Shown here: one piece after another, positions 53,219 through 61,524 of the stretch
Layout: each line of letters starts with the position of its first letter
How positions within the stretch are numbered: the first letter of the stretch is position 1
Origin: Lysinibacillus louembei
GTDB taxonomy: Bacteria > Bacillota > Bacilli > Bacillales_A > Planococcaceae
Length of the DNA stretch: 64,000 nt
Assembly (NCBI RefSeq): GCF_033880585.1
Contig: NZ_CP137624.1
Span: forward strand, 2,763,501 to 2,827,500
Direction of reading: 5' to 3'
The notes under the pieces: model-generated
The model's database searches: none
The model's input: the letters and a program-made list of their open reading frames with translations, nothing else
Told to the model about the DNA's origin: nothing
Program-made: the position numbers and the translations under genes

Positions 53219-53437
53219 ATGACAAACACATTGCAGTTAATTTTTCAATTAGCAAATGAAAAATCATTGACTTTATCTGTTATGGAACCGCGAGAAAATT
53301 TGACAGACGCTGAAGTTGCAGCAGTGATGGAGACCATTGTTACACAAAATGTCTTTAAACGCGATGAAGCAAGCATTGTCGCAAAAAAGGCGGCACGCCT
53401 CATTAGCCGTAATGTAAAAGAATTTAACATTATGTAA
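53219..53437 (+). CDS. DUF2922-like small protein
   Basis: 72 aa from ATG 53219; the ATG at 53213 is inside the GGGGGAGG SD. Sequence TLQLIFQLANEKSLTLSVMEPRENLTDAEVAAVMETIVTQNVF matches DUF2922. Twenty nt after the DUF1659 gene. Function unknown. Confidence 0.8.
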   Translation: MTNTLQLIFQLANEKSLTLSVMEPRENLTDAEVAAVMETIVTQNVFKRDEASIVAKKAARLISRNVKEFNIM

Positions 53438-53447
53438 TATGGCAAAT

Positions 53448-53484
53448 TGCCCAGTGAGCATATGCTTTCTGGGTAATTTTTTTA
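53448..53484 (+). terminator. Terminator after the DUF2922 gene
   Basis: AATTGCCCAG ... CTGGGTAATT then TTTTTT. Confidence 0.75.
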
Positions 53485-53505
53485 TCAAAGAGGGGGGGAC
53501 TACAA

Positions 53506-53634
53506 ATGGAGCAATGGGTAACTTTGATTCAAGATATAGGCTTTCCAATCCTTGTCTCATTTTATTTATTGTCTCGCATTGAAAGCAAGCTCGATGCAAT
53601 TCATGAGGTGCTAACAACCATTAAACACTTGTGA
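53506..53634 (+). CDS. YvrJ-family small membrane-associated peptide
   Basis: 42 aa: MEQWVTLIQDIGFPILVSFY then LLSRIESKLDAIHEVLTTIK, ending HL. RBS AGGGGGGG, stop TGA. A hydrophobic segment (about 9-23) and an amphipathic helix, typical of YvrJ peptides. Too short for usual gene calls. Probably cofunctional with the two genes before it, though a terminator separates them. Confidence 0.82.
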   Translation: MEQWVTLIQDIGFPILVSFYLLSRIESKLDAIHEVLTTIKHL

Positions 53635-53744
53635 AAAAAGGCTTCACAAATTCGTCAGAAAGTCTTCATAGCTAGAGCTATTGTATTCGCTTTCCGAATT
53701 CGTTAAGATGGACTTAATGATAACAGAGTGGAGCGAGATATAGA

Positions 53745-54353
53745 ATGAAAAAAAGAAATTTGTTTATATTGCTAATGCTATTTACAGTAATTTTAGGAGC
53801 ATGTAGCAATTATAAATTTAAACCGACAATATCTTATGAAGTAAATGATTTTACAGCAACAAACCAGCATGGTGAAGAACTATCTTTAGCAGATTTAAAA
53901 GGCAAACCATGGCTTGCAATGTTTATTTTCACAAACTGTAAAACAATTTGTTCACCAATGACAAACAATATGGCTGAAATCCAAGATCGCTTAGTTGAGC
54001 AGGGAGTAGAAGATTATAATATCGTCGCTTTTTCTGTTGACCCTGAAAATGACACACCTGAAGTATTAGGGGCATATTTAGATCGCTATGGTGTAGCAGA
54101 TGAATCAAAATGGCAGCTTGTCACAGGCTACGACCAAAAATTCATCGAACAATTTGGTTTAAATTCCTTTAAAACATTCATTAAAAAAGTTGAAGGAGAA
54201 GACCAAATCACACATATGAATACATTTTATTTAGTAGACGCAACAGGAACAGCCGTGAAAAACTACTCAGGCTACACAGAAACAGAAGAAGGTGTTTCTT
54301 ATGACACAATTGCAATTGATTTAGAAACACTAATTGAAGAGCAAGCGAAATAA
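53745..54353 (+). CDS. Sco1/SenC-family copper chaperone lipoprotein
   Basis: 202 aa. Lipoprotein signal with lipobox Cys20. Thioredoxin-like fold with copper ligands C65 and C69 in FTNCKTIC and H157 in DQITHMNTFYLVD, plus FSVDPENDTP. Delivers copper to the CuA site of cytochrome c oxidase or balances thiols outside the membrane. The CxxxC and His are all intact. Terminates in a strong hairpin. Confidence 0.93.
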   Translation: MKKRNLFILLMLFTVILGACSNYKFKPTISYEVNDFTATNQHGEELSLADLKGKPWLAMFIFTNCKTICSPMTNNMAEIQDRLVEQGVEDYNIVAFSVDPENDTPEVLGAYLDRYGVADESKWQLVTGYDQKFIEQFGLNSFKTFIKKVEGEDQITHMNTFYLVDATGTAVKNYSGYTETEEGVSYDTIAIDLETLIEEQAK

Positions 54354-54383
54354 AACTGTCGGGATTCGTCCCGACAGTTTTTT
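54353..54383. terminator. Terminator after the Sco gene
   Basis: AAAACTGTCGGG-attcgt-CCCGACAGTTTTTT. Confidence 0.92.
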
Positions 54384-54414
54384 AATGGGCGAAACTACTT
54401 TAGTCGGGCTTCAT
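54384..54414. repeat. Decayed remnant of a 21-bp-type array
   Basis: GGGC occurs at 54387 and 54406 (19 apart) in the contexts ATGGGCGAAA and GTCGGGCTTC, resembling the array 2 word ATGGGCGAA. It lies behind a terminator and touches the 3' end of the second NERD gene, exactly where array 2 lies beside the first. Confidence 0.4.
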
Positions 54415-55289
54415 GGTAAGAATCTGCTCAGGAATTTCATAATAAGAATGTCCTCCCTTTTTCAGCATAGGTAAAATCTTTAATAGCCGTTTCGCTGCAT
54501 ATCTCGATGAAATATCGCACAGCCAAGAAAACTGCTGATTGGTAATTGTCGTGTCAACAAGCAAACGGAAATCATATAATGCTTGAAAATAAGCGTATTT
54601 ATCTTGAAAACGGCAGCGCAAACAAAGGAATTTACCATGTGCAAAGTGCATCTTTCACAAAAAACACCACGTTTTAATCGCATGAATGTAAAAGTATATT
54701 GCTCTTTTTTAGGGGAATGTAGGGACATCAGATTATTGTAAATGTTCTCGATATCCATTACAGGCTCTTGGTACTGCATTAATTTTTTCGCAATAAAGCT
54801 TGTTACATAATCTGCGTGAAAAATAGGAAAATCGTGAGGCTTGCTTGTAATAATAGCCCGGCGATTCGCAATGACAACAGCACCGCAAATAGGAATAGTG
54901 GGGAATAAAAAGGAGAGCGCGCGCAAATGGCGGTTTAATTGCTCAATCGGGTTTGGAAAGCGCTCTGTCACGCCGGCACGCATACATAACAATTGTGAGG
55001 TTTCCATATCAAACTGCAAGGTGCCCGTCATATTTTTCACTTCAAAGCATACAATCAATGAAGGAAAAATGATAATAAAATCAATTTCATGGCGTTGCTG
55101 CTGTGCATTCAGAAAGGAAAAATTGCGAATAATCCGATGCGGCATAGCAAGCTCCCGTAAATAGAATTGCACCTCGTTCTCACCAGCAATGCCAGCATTC
55201 ATCATGGCTAGCTGCTCCTTCAAATGCAAATAATCTGGATGAAGCTCATGCAGCCTTCTCATAATGGCTTCAAGCTGTTGAAGCTTCAA
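54400..55289 (-). pseudogene. Frameshifted NERD/zinc-ribbon paralogue
   Basis: Clear paralogue of the NERD gene at 29465-30367, with matching TTG start and GGAGG and high identity for the first 215 residues, including GENEVQ, HEID and FEVK. Near 54650 the gene lacks 11 nt compared with its sister (GTGCATCTTTCAC here versus GCGCATTTTCGCGGCACATTTCTCAC there). This removes the residues between the two Cys pairs and shifts the frame. The second Cys pair and C-terminus (MHFAHGKFLCLRCRFQDKYA...) continue in the other frame to 54400. Read unshifted, the protein ends early at 54480 with unrelated sequence. It is most likely inactive. Confidence 0.88.
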
Positions 55290-55322
55290 ATAAAATCACC
55301 TCCTATTTCAGTATACCAAAAG

Positions 55323-55350
55323 AAAGGCACGCCGCAAAAGCATGCCTTTT
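55323..55350 (-). terminator. Terminator after metC
   Basis: On the minus strand AAAGGCA-tgcttttgcggcg-TGCCTTT then CTTTT, just past the stop at 55355. Confidence 0.7.
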
Positions 55351-55354
55351 CATC

Positions 55355-56512
55355 TTATTCTTGTCCTGCTTTTTCTAAAGCCTGTGCAAAATCTGCAAGT
55401 AAATCGTCTTCATTTTCTAAGCCAACAGAGAAGCGGAATAGTCCGTCTGTAATGCCGCGCTTAATGCGTTCCTCAGGCTCCATAGCAGCATGGCTCATTT
55501 TTGCTGGGTACGATAAAATCGATTCTACACCACCAAGGCTGACTGCAAAGACTGGAATTTGCATCGCACTAGCGAATTTTTTTGCTACTTCGTAGTTAGG
55601 TAGTGTGAACGATAACACTGCACCAGCAGATGTGCTTTGTGCCGCATGAATAGCGTAGCCTGGATGCGTTTCTAACCCTGGATAGTACACTTTTTCAACA
55701 AGTGGGTGTGCTTGTAAATATTGTGCAATTTTCATAGCGACACGACTTGATTCATTAAAGCGCACCGCTGTCGTTTTCATATTTTGAATTAATGTATAGC
55801 TATCTTGCACGCCCAGCACAGAGCCGAACGAGTTTTGGATAAAGTATAGCTGGTTGCTTAACTCAGGCGTTTTTGTTACTGCAAGGCCTGCGACAATATC
55901 AGAATGTCCCGATAAAAACTTCGTTGCACTATGGATGACGATATCCACACCTAATTCTAATGGACGTTGGTGTAACGGTGTCATAAACGTATTATCTAAA
56001 AACGATAATGCACCATGTTCCTTTGCGATAGCTGCAACTGCACGAATATCTGTAATACCGAGCGTTGGGTTAGATGGCGTTTCGATATAGAGTAGCTTCG
56101 TTTCAGGTTTAACCGCCGCACGTACCGCTGCTAAATTGGAAAAATCAACGAATGTATGCGTAATGCCAAAGCGTGGTAACACCTTTGTGACAAAGCGATA
56201 CGTGCCACCATACACATCCTCTGTAATAACGATATGGTCGCCTTTTGACAATAGCATTAAACAAGCAGTGACAGCTGCCATCCCTGTTGCGAAGGCAAAT
56301 CCACGGTCACCGCCTTCAAGCTCAGCAATCGCACGCTCTAACGCATCACGTGTTGGGTTGCCTGAACGCGCATAATCGAATTCGCCAAATTCATCAATTG
56401 ATTCTTGATGGAAGGTAGAGGATAAATACATCGGCACATTGACTGCACCTTTTTTATCCGCATAGCCTTCACGAATTGCGCCATGGATAAGCGCTGTTTC
56501 AAGGTTTGTCAT
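55355..56512 (-). CDS. metC: Cystathionine beta-lyase type trans-sulfuration enzyme
   Basis: 385 aa. PLP enzyme of the Cys/Met metabolism family; forms homocysteine from cystathionine. PLP lysine in HSATKFLSGHSDIVAG; YARSGNPTRDALERAIAELEGG and GVESILSYPA are diagnostic. The start overlaps the metI stop (TAATG), so the operon is metI-metC as in B. subtilis. MetC versus MccB (cystathionine gamma-lyase) cannot be separated by sequence alone; the metI partner favours MetC. Confidence 0.85.
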   Translation of the reverse strand: MTNLETALIHGAIREGYADKKGAVNVPMYLSSTFHQESIDEFGEFDYARSGNPTRDALERAIAELEGGDRGFAFATGMAAVTACLMLLSKGDHIVITEDVYGGTYRFVTKVLPRFGITHTFVDFSNLAAVRAAVKPETKLLYIETPSNPTLGITDIRAVAAIAKEHGALSFLDNTFMTPLHQRPLELGVDIVIHSATKFLSGHSDIVAGLAVTKTPELSNQLYFIQNSFGSVLGVQDSYTLIQNMKTTAVRFNESSRVAMKIAQYLQAHPLVEKVYYPGLETHPGYAIHAAQSTSAGAVLSFTLPNYEVAKKFASAMQIPVFAVSLGGVESILSYPAKMSHAAMEPEERIKRGITDGLFRFSVGLENEDDLLADFAQALEKAGQE

Positions 56513-57627
56513 TAAAACCCTTCCTTTCGCAGCAAGTCAAATACTTGTTGTAAATCCTCGATTAAATCCTCGGCTTCCTCTACACCAACAGAGAAGCGAA
56601 GCAGTCGATTACAAACACCGCGTGCTACGCGCTCTTCATATGGAATATCCGCATGTGTTTGCGTTGCAGGATATGTGATAAAGCTCTCTACACCACCAAG
56701 GCTTTCCGCAAATGTAATGAGCTTAATATTTTGTAGGAATGGGTCAACCATCGCTTCATCCTTGACACGGAATGACAGCATGCCGCCTTTTCCTGTATAT
56801 AATACATCGGTTACAAGAGGCTCCTGCTCTAAATATGCTGCAACTTGCTTTGCATTAGCATCGTGCTGCTTTAAGCGTAAATGCAATGTTTTTAAACCAC
56901 GAATTAATAGCCATGCATCAAGCGGTCCTAATGTCATACCGACACCATTATGGATAAAGCCTAAGCGTTCGCATAGCTCCTGTCCTTTTGCAACAACAAG
57001 TCCAGCTAATACGTCATTATGTCCACCGATATATTTTGTCGCACTATGAAGGACGATATCTGCGCCAAGCTCAATTGGACGTTGGAAATAAGGTGTGTAG
57101 AATGTATTGTCTACGATTAATAGTAAGTTATGCTCCTTTGCAACTGCTGCGTATGCCACTAAATCAATTTCCTGCATTAATGGGTTTGTTGGTGTTTCAA
57201 TAAATAATGCACGTGTGTTGTCAGTGATTAATGCTTTAACTTCCTCGACTGATGTAAATGTTGCATAGACAGGTTTAATATTGTAGTTGTCTGAATACGT
57301 TTTTAATAGGCGGTATGTGCCACCGTATAAATCTTCTGGTAAAATGAGTTCATCATTTGGTTTAAATAATGATAATACGAGCTGAATCGCTGCCATACCT
57401 GAGCTACAAGCAAAGCCTGCATCGCCACCTTCAAGCTTTGCGATACCTTCTTCTAAAATCGTGCGGGTTGGGTTTTTAGTACGTGTATAATCGTAGCCTG
57501 TCGATTTGCCGATGCCATCGTGTTTATAGGCTGTTGAAAAATGAACAGGTGGGTTGACAGCCCCTGTTTTTGGATCGCTATGATTTCCTAATTGTACTAA
57601 TGTTGTTTCAATACGCTGCTTTGTCAT
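56512..57627 (-). CDS. metI: Cystathionine gamma-synthase / O-acetylhomoserine thiolyase
   Basis: 371 aa, same family as metC. PLP lysine in HSATKYIGGHNDVLAG; YDYTRTKNPTRTILEEGIAKLEGG near the start. B. subtilis MetI (373 aa) does both the cystathionine and the direct sulfhydrylation reaction. RBS is weak (AAAGAGTGAG). No S-box riboswitch is visible in the 154 nt between metI and mscL, unlike the metIC operon of B. subtilis. Confidence 0.87.
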   Translation of the reverse strand: MTKQRIETTLVQLGNHSDPKTGAVNPPVHFSTAYKHDGIGKSTGYDYTRTKNPTRTILEEGIAKLEGGDAGFACSSGMAAIQLVLSLFKPNDELILPEDLYGGTYRLLKTYSDNYNIKPVYATFTSVEEVKALITDNTRALFIETPTNPLMQEIDLVAYAAVAKEHNLLLIVDNTFYTPYFQRPIELGADIVLHSATKYIGGHNDVLAGLVVAKGQELCERLGFIHNGVGMTLGPLDAWLLIRGLKTLHLRLKQHDANAKQVAAYLEQEPLVTDVLYTGKGGMLSFRVKDEAMVDPFLQNIKLITFAESLGGVESFITYPATQTHADIPYEERVARGVCNRLLRFSVGVEEAEDLIEDLQQVFDLLRKEGF

Positions 57628-57746
57628 AAACTCACTCTTTCTATCATTATATTTCGCAAAACAAGAATGTTTTGACTATTAAACAAATTTATCATTTATA
57701 TTCTATCGTATCAATAGCTTTTCTCTGAATTAAGCAACAAAAAAAC

Positions 57747-57772
57747 GAAAACAAAGCTGTTTTCGTCATTTC
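57747..57772 (-). terminator. Terminator after mscL
   Basis: On the minus strand CGAAAAC-agctttg-GTTTTCG followed by a T-run. Confidence 0.8.
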
Positions 57773-57781
57773 TGTCTATCC

Positions 57782-58162
57782 TTATTTCTCTTTTAATAAA
57801 TCGCGAATTTCTTTCAAAAGCTCTTCCTTTGAATCCACTTCTGGTGCTTTTTCCTCAATAGCCTCTTCTTTTTTCTTGCTTAGCTTATTCATGATACGAA
57901 TTGCCATGAAAATAGCAAAGGCAATTAACGTGAAATCGATAATTGATTGTAAAAACGCACCAATTTTTATTTGTGCATCACCAATACCGAATGCAAAGCT
58001 TTTTGAAAGGTCAATACCGCCTGTTAATATACCGATTAATGGCATAATAATATCATCAACTAATGATGAAACGATTTTCCCAAATGCTGCACCGATAACT
58101 ACAGCAACTGCTAAATCAATCACATTGCCGCGCATCGCAAATTCTTTAAAGTCTTTCCACAT
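57782..58162 (-). CDS. mscL: Large-conductance mechanosensitive channel
   Basis: 126 aa. Opens on membrane tension to release solutes. N-terminus [44 protein letters not shown] is the family signature with the first helix; second helix [18 protein letters not shown], then a charged tail. RBS AAAAGGAG. Divergent from the lytic transglycosylase gene. Confidence 0.96.
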   Translation of the reverse strand: MWKDFKEFAMRGNVIDLAVAVVIGAAFGKIVSSLVDDIIMPLIGILTGGIDLSKSFAFGIGDAQIKIGAFLQSIIDFTLIAFAIFMAIRIMNKLSKKKEEAIEEKAPEVDSKEELLKEIRDLLKEK

Positions 58163-58326
58163 AATATAATGCTCCTTTTAAAATATATAAGTTTGTGCTC
58201 TACTTTTTTATTGTAGCGGACAAAAGTGATAAATGAAATAGGATAATATCATTGATTAAACAAAATCTATTTTATTTCGATAATAAATATATGGTAATTA
58301 AACGATTGAAATAATGGGGTGCGCAT

Positions 58327-59037
58327 ATGGCAAAAAAGAACAAGGGCAAGAAAGATCCACTTCTTTCTCAAAAAATTCAAATATGGATTATTGTGCTGTT
58401 AGTACCTGTTGCGATAACAGTTTATTTTTTTGTCTATTTAGCATGGAAAGAGCTGCAGCTAATCCCAACTTTTCAAGCAACGGTTGAAGAAGAGGAAGCA
58501 TCTCAAGTACCACCAAATTTCGACTTAGATATTCCTATGGAGTATATTCCAATCTACTTAGCTGCTGAGGAAAAATATGGTGTTCCTTGGACATTGCTTG
58601 CTGCACATCATCGCGTAGAAACACGTTTTTCAACGATGTCGACACTTGTATCTCCAGTCGGTGCAGAAGGACATATGCAATTTATGCCTTGTACCTTTGT
58701 CGGCTGGAAGCACCCAACTTGTACAGGCTTAGGACAAGGAGAAATAACAAAAGAAGAGAAAATGAATCCGAAAATGATTAAAAAATATGGTGGCTACGGT
58801 GTTGATGCCAATAATGATGGCATTGCAGATCCATATGACATCGAGGATGCGATTTACTCCGCTGCAAACTTTTTAGCAAAGGCGGGCGTGGCAAAAGGGG
58901 AATTAAAAAAAGCGATTTACCAATATAATCATAGTGCACAATACGTAGAGGATATTTTATTTTATTATAAGCAATACCGTGAGCATAGCGAGGAGCTAGA
59001 GCGAGTTGCACTACAGGAGGCAAATGCTAAAAAGTAA
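58327..59037 (+). CDS. Membrane-anchored lytic transglycosylase
   Basis: 236 aa. N-terminal basic segment and membrane helix (IWIIVLLVPVAITVYFFVYLAW, about 19-40), then an extracellular SLT-fold domain: catalytic E98 in HHRVETRFS, GHMQFMP, and YNHSAQYVEDIL at the end. EF-hand-like VDANNDGIADPYDIEDA in the middle (about 165-180) fits a calcium-binding loop as in MltB-like enzymes. Cleaves peptidoglycan glycan strands. RBS is GGGGTG. Confidence 0.85.
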   Translation: MAKKNKGKKDPLLSQKIQIWIIVLLVPVAITVYFFVYLAWKELQLIPTFQATVEEEEASQVPPNFDLDIPMEYIPIYLAAEEKYGVPWTLLAAHHRVETRFSTMSTLVSPVGAEGHMQFMPCTFVGWKHPTCTGLGQGEITKEEKMNPKMIKKYGGYGVDANNDGIADPYDIEDAIYSAANFLAKAGVAKGELKKAIYQYNHSAQYVEDILFYYKQYREHSEELERVALQEANAKK

Positions 59038-59039
59038 AA

Positions 59040-59079
59040 GCTGTCCGAAAAGATAATATCTTTTCGAACAGCGACTTTT
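59040..59079. terminator. Bidirectional terminator
   Basis: GCTGTCCGAAAAGATA / ATATCTTTTCGAACAGC followed by a T-containing stretch, between convergent genes. Confidence 0.8.
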
Positions 59080-59081
59080 AT

Positions 59082-59339
59082 TTATGTTGCTTTACGCATA
59101 GATTTCATGATAAAGCTTACAATAAATATTAAAATAATGGCCCCGATGAGCGCTGGGAAAACATAGAAGTCAGAAACTTTCCAACCCCAATTACCGAGAA
59201 CCATACTGCCAATCCAAGAACCAATAATACCTGCAATAATATTACCAATCACGCCTCCAGGGACGTCTTTTCCTAAAATAACCCCTGCGAGCCATCCTAA
59301 CAGACCGCCAATAATCAGAAACCAAATAAAGCTAATCAT
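59082..59339 (-). CDS. GlsB/YeaQ/YmgE-family small membrane protein
   Basis: 85 aa, three helices: FIWFLIIGGLLGWLAGVIL, GGVIGNIIAGIIGSWIGSMVLG, VFPALIGAIILIFIVSFIM. The Gly-rich GGLLGWLAG..GGVIGNIIAGIIG is the signature of this family (transglycosylase-associated protein). A stress-response role is presumed for the family. RBS AAGGAG. Confidence 0.9.
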   Translation of the reverse strand: MISFIWFLIIGGLLGWLAGVILGKDVPGGVIGNIIAGIIGSWIGSMVLGNWGWKVSDFYVFPALIGAIILIFIVSFIMKSMRKAT

Positions 59340-59424
59340 AGATGTTCATCTCCTTTGTGATCATTAAAGTTATAATAGCGCCTACTTAGTTATAACCAAA
59401 TTCCACAGGATTTAAACATTTAAT

Positions 59425-59967
59425 TTATAAAAGTTTTGCGCCAAGCGAATTTTTGAAATGCTGTAATGCCCATATATGCCCGTCTGGATTGAAGCTAGCG
59501 ACCGCCTCTTGATGGACAACAATGTCAAAGCCAAGATTGTATGCATCAACTGCTGTGTGCAGCACACAAATATCTGTACAAACCCCAGTTAAATGAACTT
59601 CTTGGATGTTGCGCTCGCGCAGTAAAATTGCTAAATTTGTTCCTGCAAAGGCACTATAACGCGTTTTATCAAATGAAATGCATTTTTCTTGATTTGCTTC
59701 ATAGATGGCTTTCACTTCACCGTAAAGCTCACGTCCCACGGTTCCCGCAATATTATGTGGGGGAAATAGCTTCGTTTCAGGATGGAATGTATCGCCCTCA
59801 TAATGAATATCATTTGCAAAAATAACGACATCCCCATTTGTTAAAAAACGCTCGATAAGTTCAACGATTTTTCCTTCAATTTGTTGCCCTGGCTCACCAC
59901 ATGTAAGCTTGCCATCAGCGGCAACAAAATCGTACGTATAATCAATTACTAGCAATGCTTTTGTCAA
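59425..59967 (-). CDS. pncA: Nicotinamidase-like isochorismatase-fold hydrolase
   Basis: 180 aa from TTG 59967 (MTKALLVIDYTYDF) behind GGGGAGG; the longer frame to 59985 includes the SD. Catalytic triad: Asp9 in VIDYTYDF, Lys in FDKTRYSAF and Cys in GVCTDICVLHTA; metal ligands in ANDIHYEGDTFHPE. Nicotinamide to nicotinate conversion in NAD salvage is the best guess from the triad context, with other isochorismatase-fold amidases possible. Confidence 0.82.
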   Translation of the reverse strand: MTKALLVIDYTYDFVAADGKLTCGEPGQQIEGKIVELIERFLTNGDVVIFANDIHYEGDTFHPETKLFPPHNIAGTVGRELYGEVKAIYEANQEKCISFDKTRYSAFAGTNLAILLRERNIQEVHLTGVCTDICVLHTAVDAYNLGFDIVVHQEAVASFNPDGHIWALQHFKNSLGAKLL

Positions 59968-60126
59968 TTTGAATAGCCTCCCCAAAATACTTTTCTATTA
60001 TTATGCCATCTGTCATGACAGATGTAAATTTTATAACAGGAGATAATTGTATTTTGATTATTCTAAATATTTTGCCAAATTAATATGTTTGATGTATAAT
60101 AAAAGAAAAGTAACGGAGTGATGAAA

Positions 60127-60234
60127 ATGGATGTAAAATTAATGAAAAAACTAGATCGTCAAGGATTATTATTTGCATTCGTTCATACAGTAATACTGTT
60201 AAATGTAGCGGCTGATTTTGTATTCTTCAGATGA
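60127..60234 (+). CDS. 35-residue putative membrane peptide
   Basis: MDVKLMKKLDRQGLLFAF followed by VHTVILLNVAADFVFFR. RBS ACGGAGTG 7 nt ahead of ATG 60127 (ATG 60121 is too close), stop TGA, followed at once by a strong terminator. Basic N-terminus and one hydrophobic helix. The whole small unit with its own RBS and terminator argues it is real. No known family recognised. Confidence 0.6.
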   Translation: MDVKLMKKLDRQGLLFAFVHTVILLNVAADFVFFR

Positions 60235-60240
60235 TAAAAA

Positions 60241-60286
60241 GGTTGATGAAAAGCGATAATTATTGTAGCTTTTCATCATCTTTTTT
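60241..60286 (+). terminator. Terminator after the 35-residue gene
   Basis: GATGAAAAGC-gataattattgta-GCTTTTCATC then TTTTTTA. Confidence 0.85.
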
Positions 60287-60345
60287 ATTTAGTAGGAATT
60301 TTCTCCATTAAAATAGAATGTAAGTGGAGAAGGGGGATGAATTTA

Positions 60346-61524
60346 ATGGAGAAATTTGAAAAGGCTTTTCAGCACATGGAGCGCCCATTTGCTTGGCTAG
60401 ACTTTGATGCGCTTGATCAAAATATCGATTTTGTTAATTGTCTTGCAACAAAGCCTGTTAGAATTGCAACAAAGTCAATTCGTTCTGTAGGTGTATTAAA
60501 ATACGTGCAAGAAAAGTTGCACCATTGTGCTGGTTTTATGACATTTACTGCTGCGGAAAGCGTATATTTAATCGAGCAAGGCTTAGATAACATTTTGCTC
60601 GGCTATCCAACAGTTGAAGAAAATTCAATTAAAAAACTGCTCACTTATAATAAGGAAGGTAAAGATATTACATTTATGGTCGATGCCATTGAGCAAGCAC
60701 AGCTATTACAAAGCTATGCGGCAGCCTTGCAAACGACCGCCAATATTTGCATTGATATAAATGTGTCAACAGATTATAAATGGATTTATTTCGGTTCAAA
60801 GCGTTCGCCGCTTGATACGCTACAAAAATTAAAAAACTTAACGGACGCCATTGCTCAATTGCCGAACGTTCGCATCCATGCGGTGATGGGCTATGAGGCA
60901 CAATTAGCGGGCGTTCCTGATTTAACGCATGCAACTTCTGCAAAGGTACGAACAAAAGGGATGCTTATTCGTCGCTTGAAAAAGCAATCGGTTAATAAAA
61001 TAACGTCCTTTCGCCGGCTAGCAGTAGCACATGTGAAATCAGTAGCACCGCTTGCTTTTGTTAATGGCGGGGGCTCAGGAAGCATTGCTTATACATGTGC
61101 CCAGAAGGAAATTACGGAGGTGACAGTAGGCTCTGCCTTTTTTGCCTCTGCGCTTTTCGATCATTATGATAGCTTACAATTGCAGCCAGCAGTTGGTTTT
61201 GCGCTACGTGTCACGCGTCAATTTGACGACCATACATTCGTTTGTCAAGGTGGTGGCTATATTGCATCAGGTGCCATTGGGGAAGACCGTGCACCTGTAT
61301 TTTTAAATGTACGGTATCAATTGCTCCCATTAGAAGGAGCAGGTGAAGTACAAACGCCTTTTATCGATCCGACTGGTTCGTTAAAAATTGGAGACACAGT
61401 TTATTTGCGCCATGCAAAGGCTGGTGAGTTATGTGAGCGATTCTCTGTTTTGCATACTACACGTGGCGACACATATGAAGGCCCTATATTAACATATCGA
61501 GGTGAGCAACAATGTTTTCTATAA
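60346..61524 (+). CDS. Alanine-racemase-fold PLP protein (amino-acid deaminase/aldolase type)
   Basis: 392 aa from ATG 60346 (SD AGGGGG at 60331-60336; ATG 60337 abuts it). Fold-type III PLP barrel with the likely Schiff-base lysine K43 in RIATKSIRS, and a C-terminal D-serine-dehydratase-like domain (FVCQGGGYIASGAIGEDRAPVF, SLKIGDTVYLRHAKAGELCERF). This matches the group annotated as amino acid deaminase/aldolase (D-threonine aldolase relatives). The overlap with the next gene (13 nt) shows coupling. Substrate unknown. Confidence 0.82.
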   Translation: MEKFEKAFQHMERPFAWLDFDALDQNIDFVNCLATKPVRIATKSIRSVGVLKYVQEKLHHCAGFMTFTAAESVYLIEQGLDNILLGYPTVEENSIKKLLTYNKEGKDITFMVDAIEQAQLLQSYAAALQTTANICIDINVSTDYKWIYFGSKRSPLDTLQKLKNLTDAIAQLPNVRIHAVMGYEAQLAGVPDLTHATSAKVRTKGMLIRRLKKQSVNKITSFRRLAVAHVKSVAPLAFVNGGGSGSIAYTCAQKEITEVTVGSAFFASALFDHYDSLQLQPAVGFALRVTRQFDDHTFVCQGGGYIASGAIGEDRAPVFLNVRYQLLPLEGAGEVQTPFIDPTGSLKIGDTVYLRHAKAGELCERFSVLHTTRGDTYEGPILTYRGEQQCFL

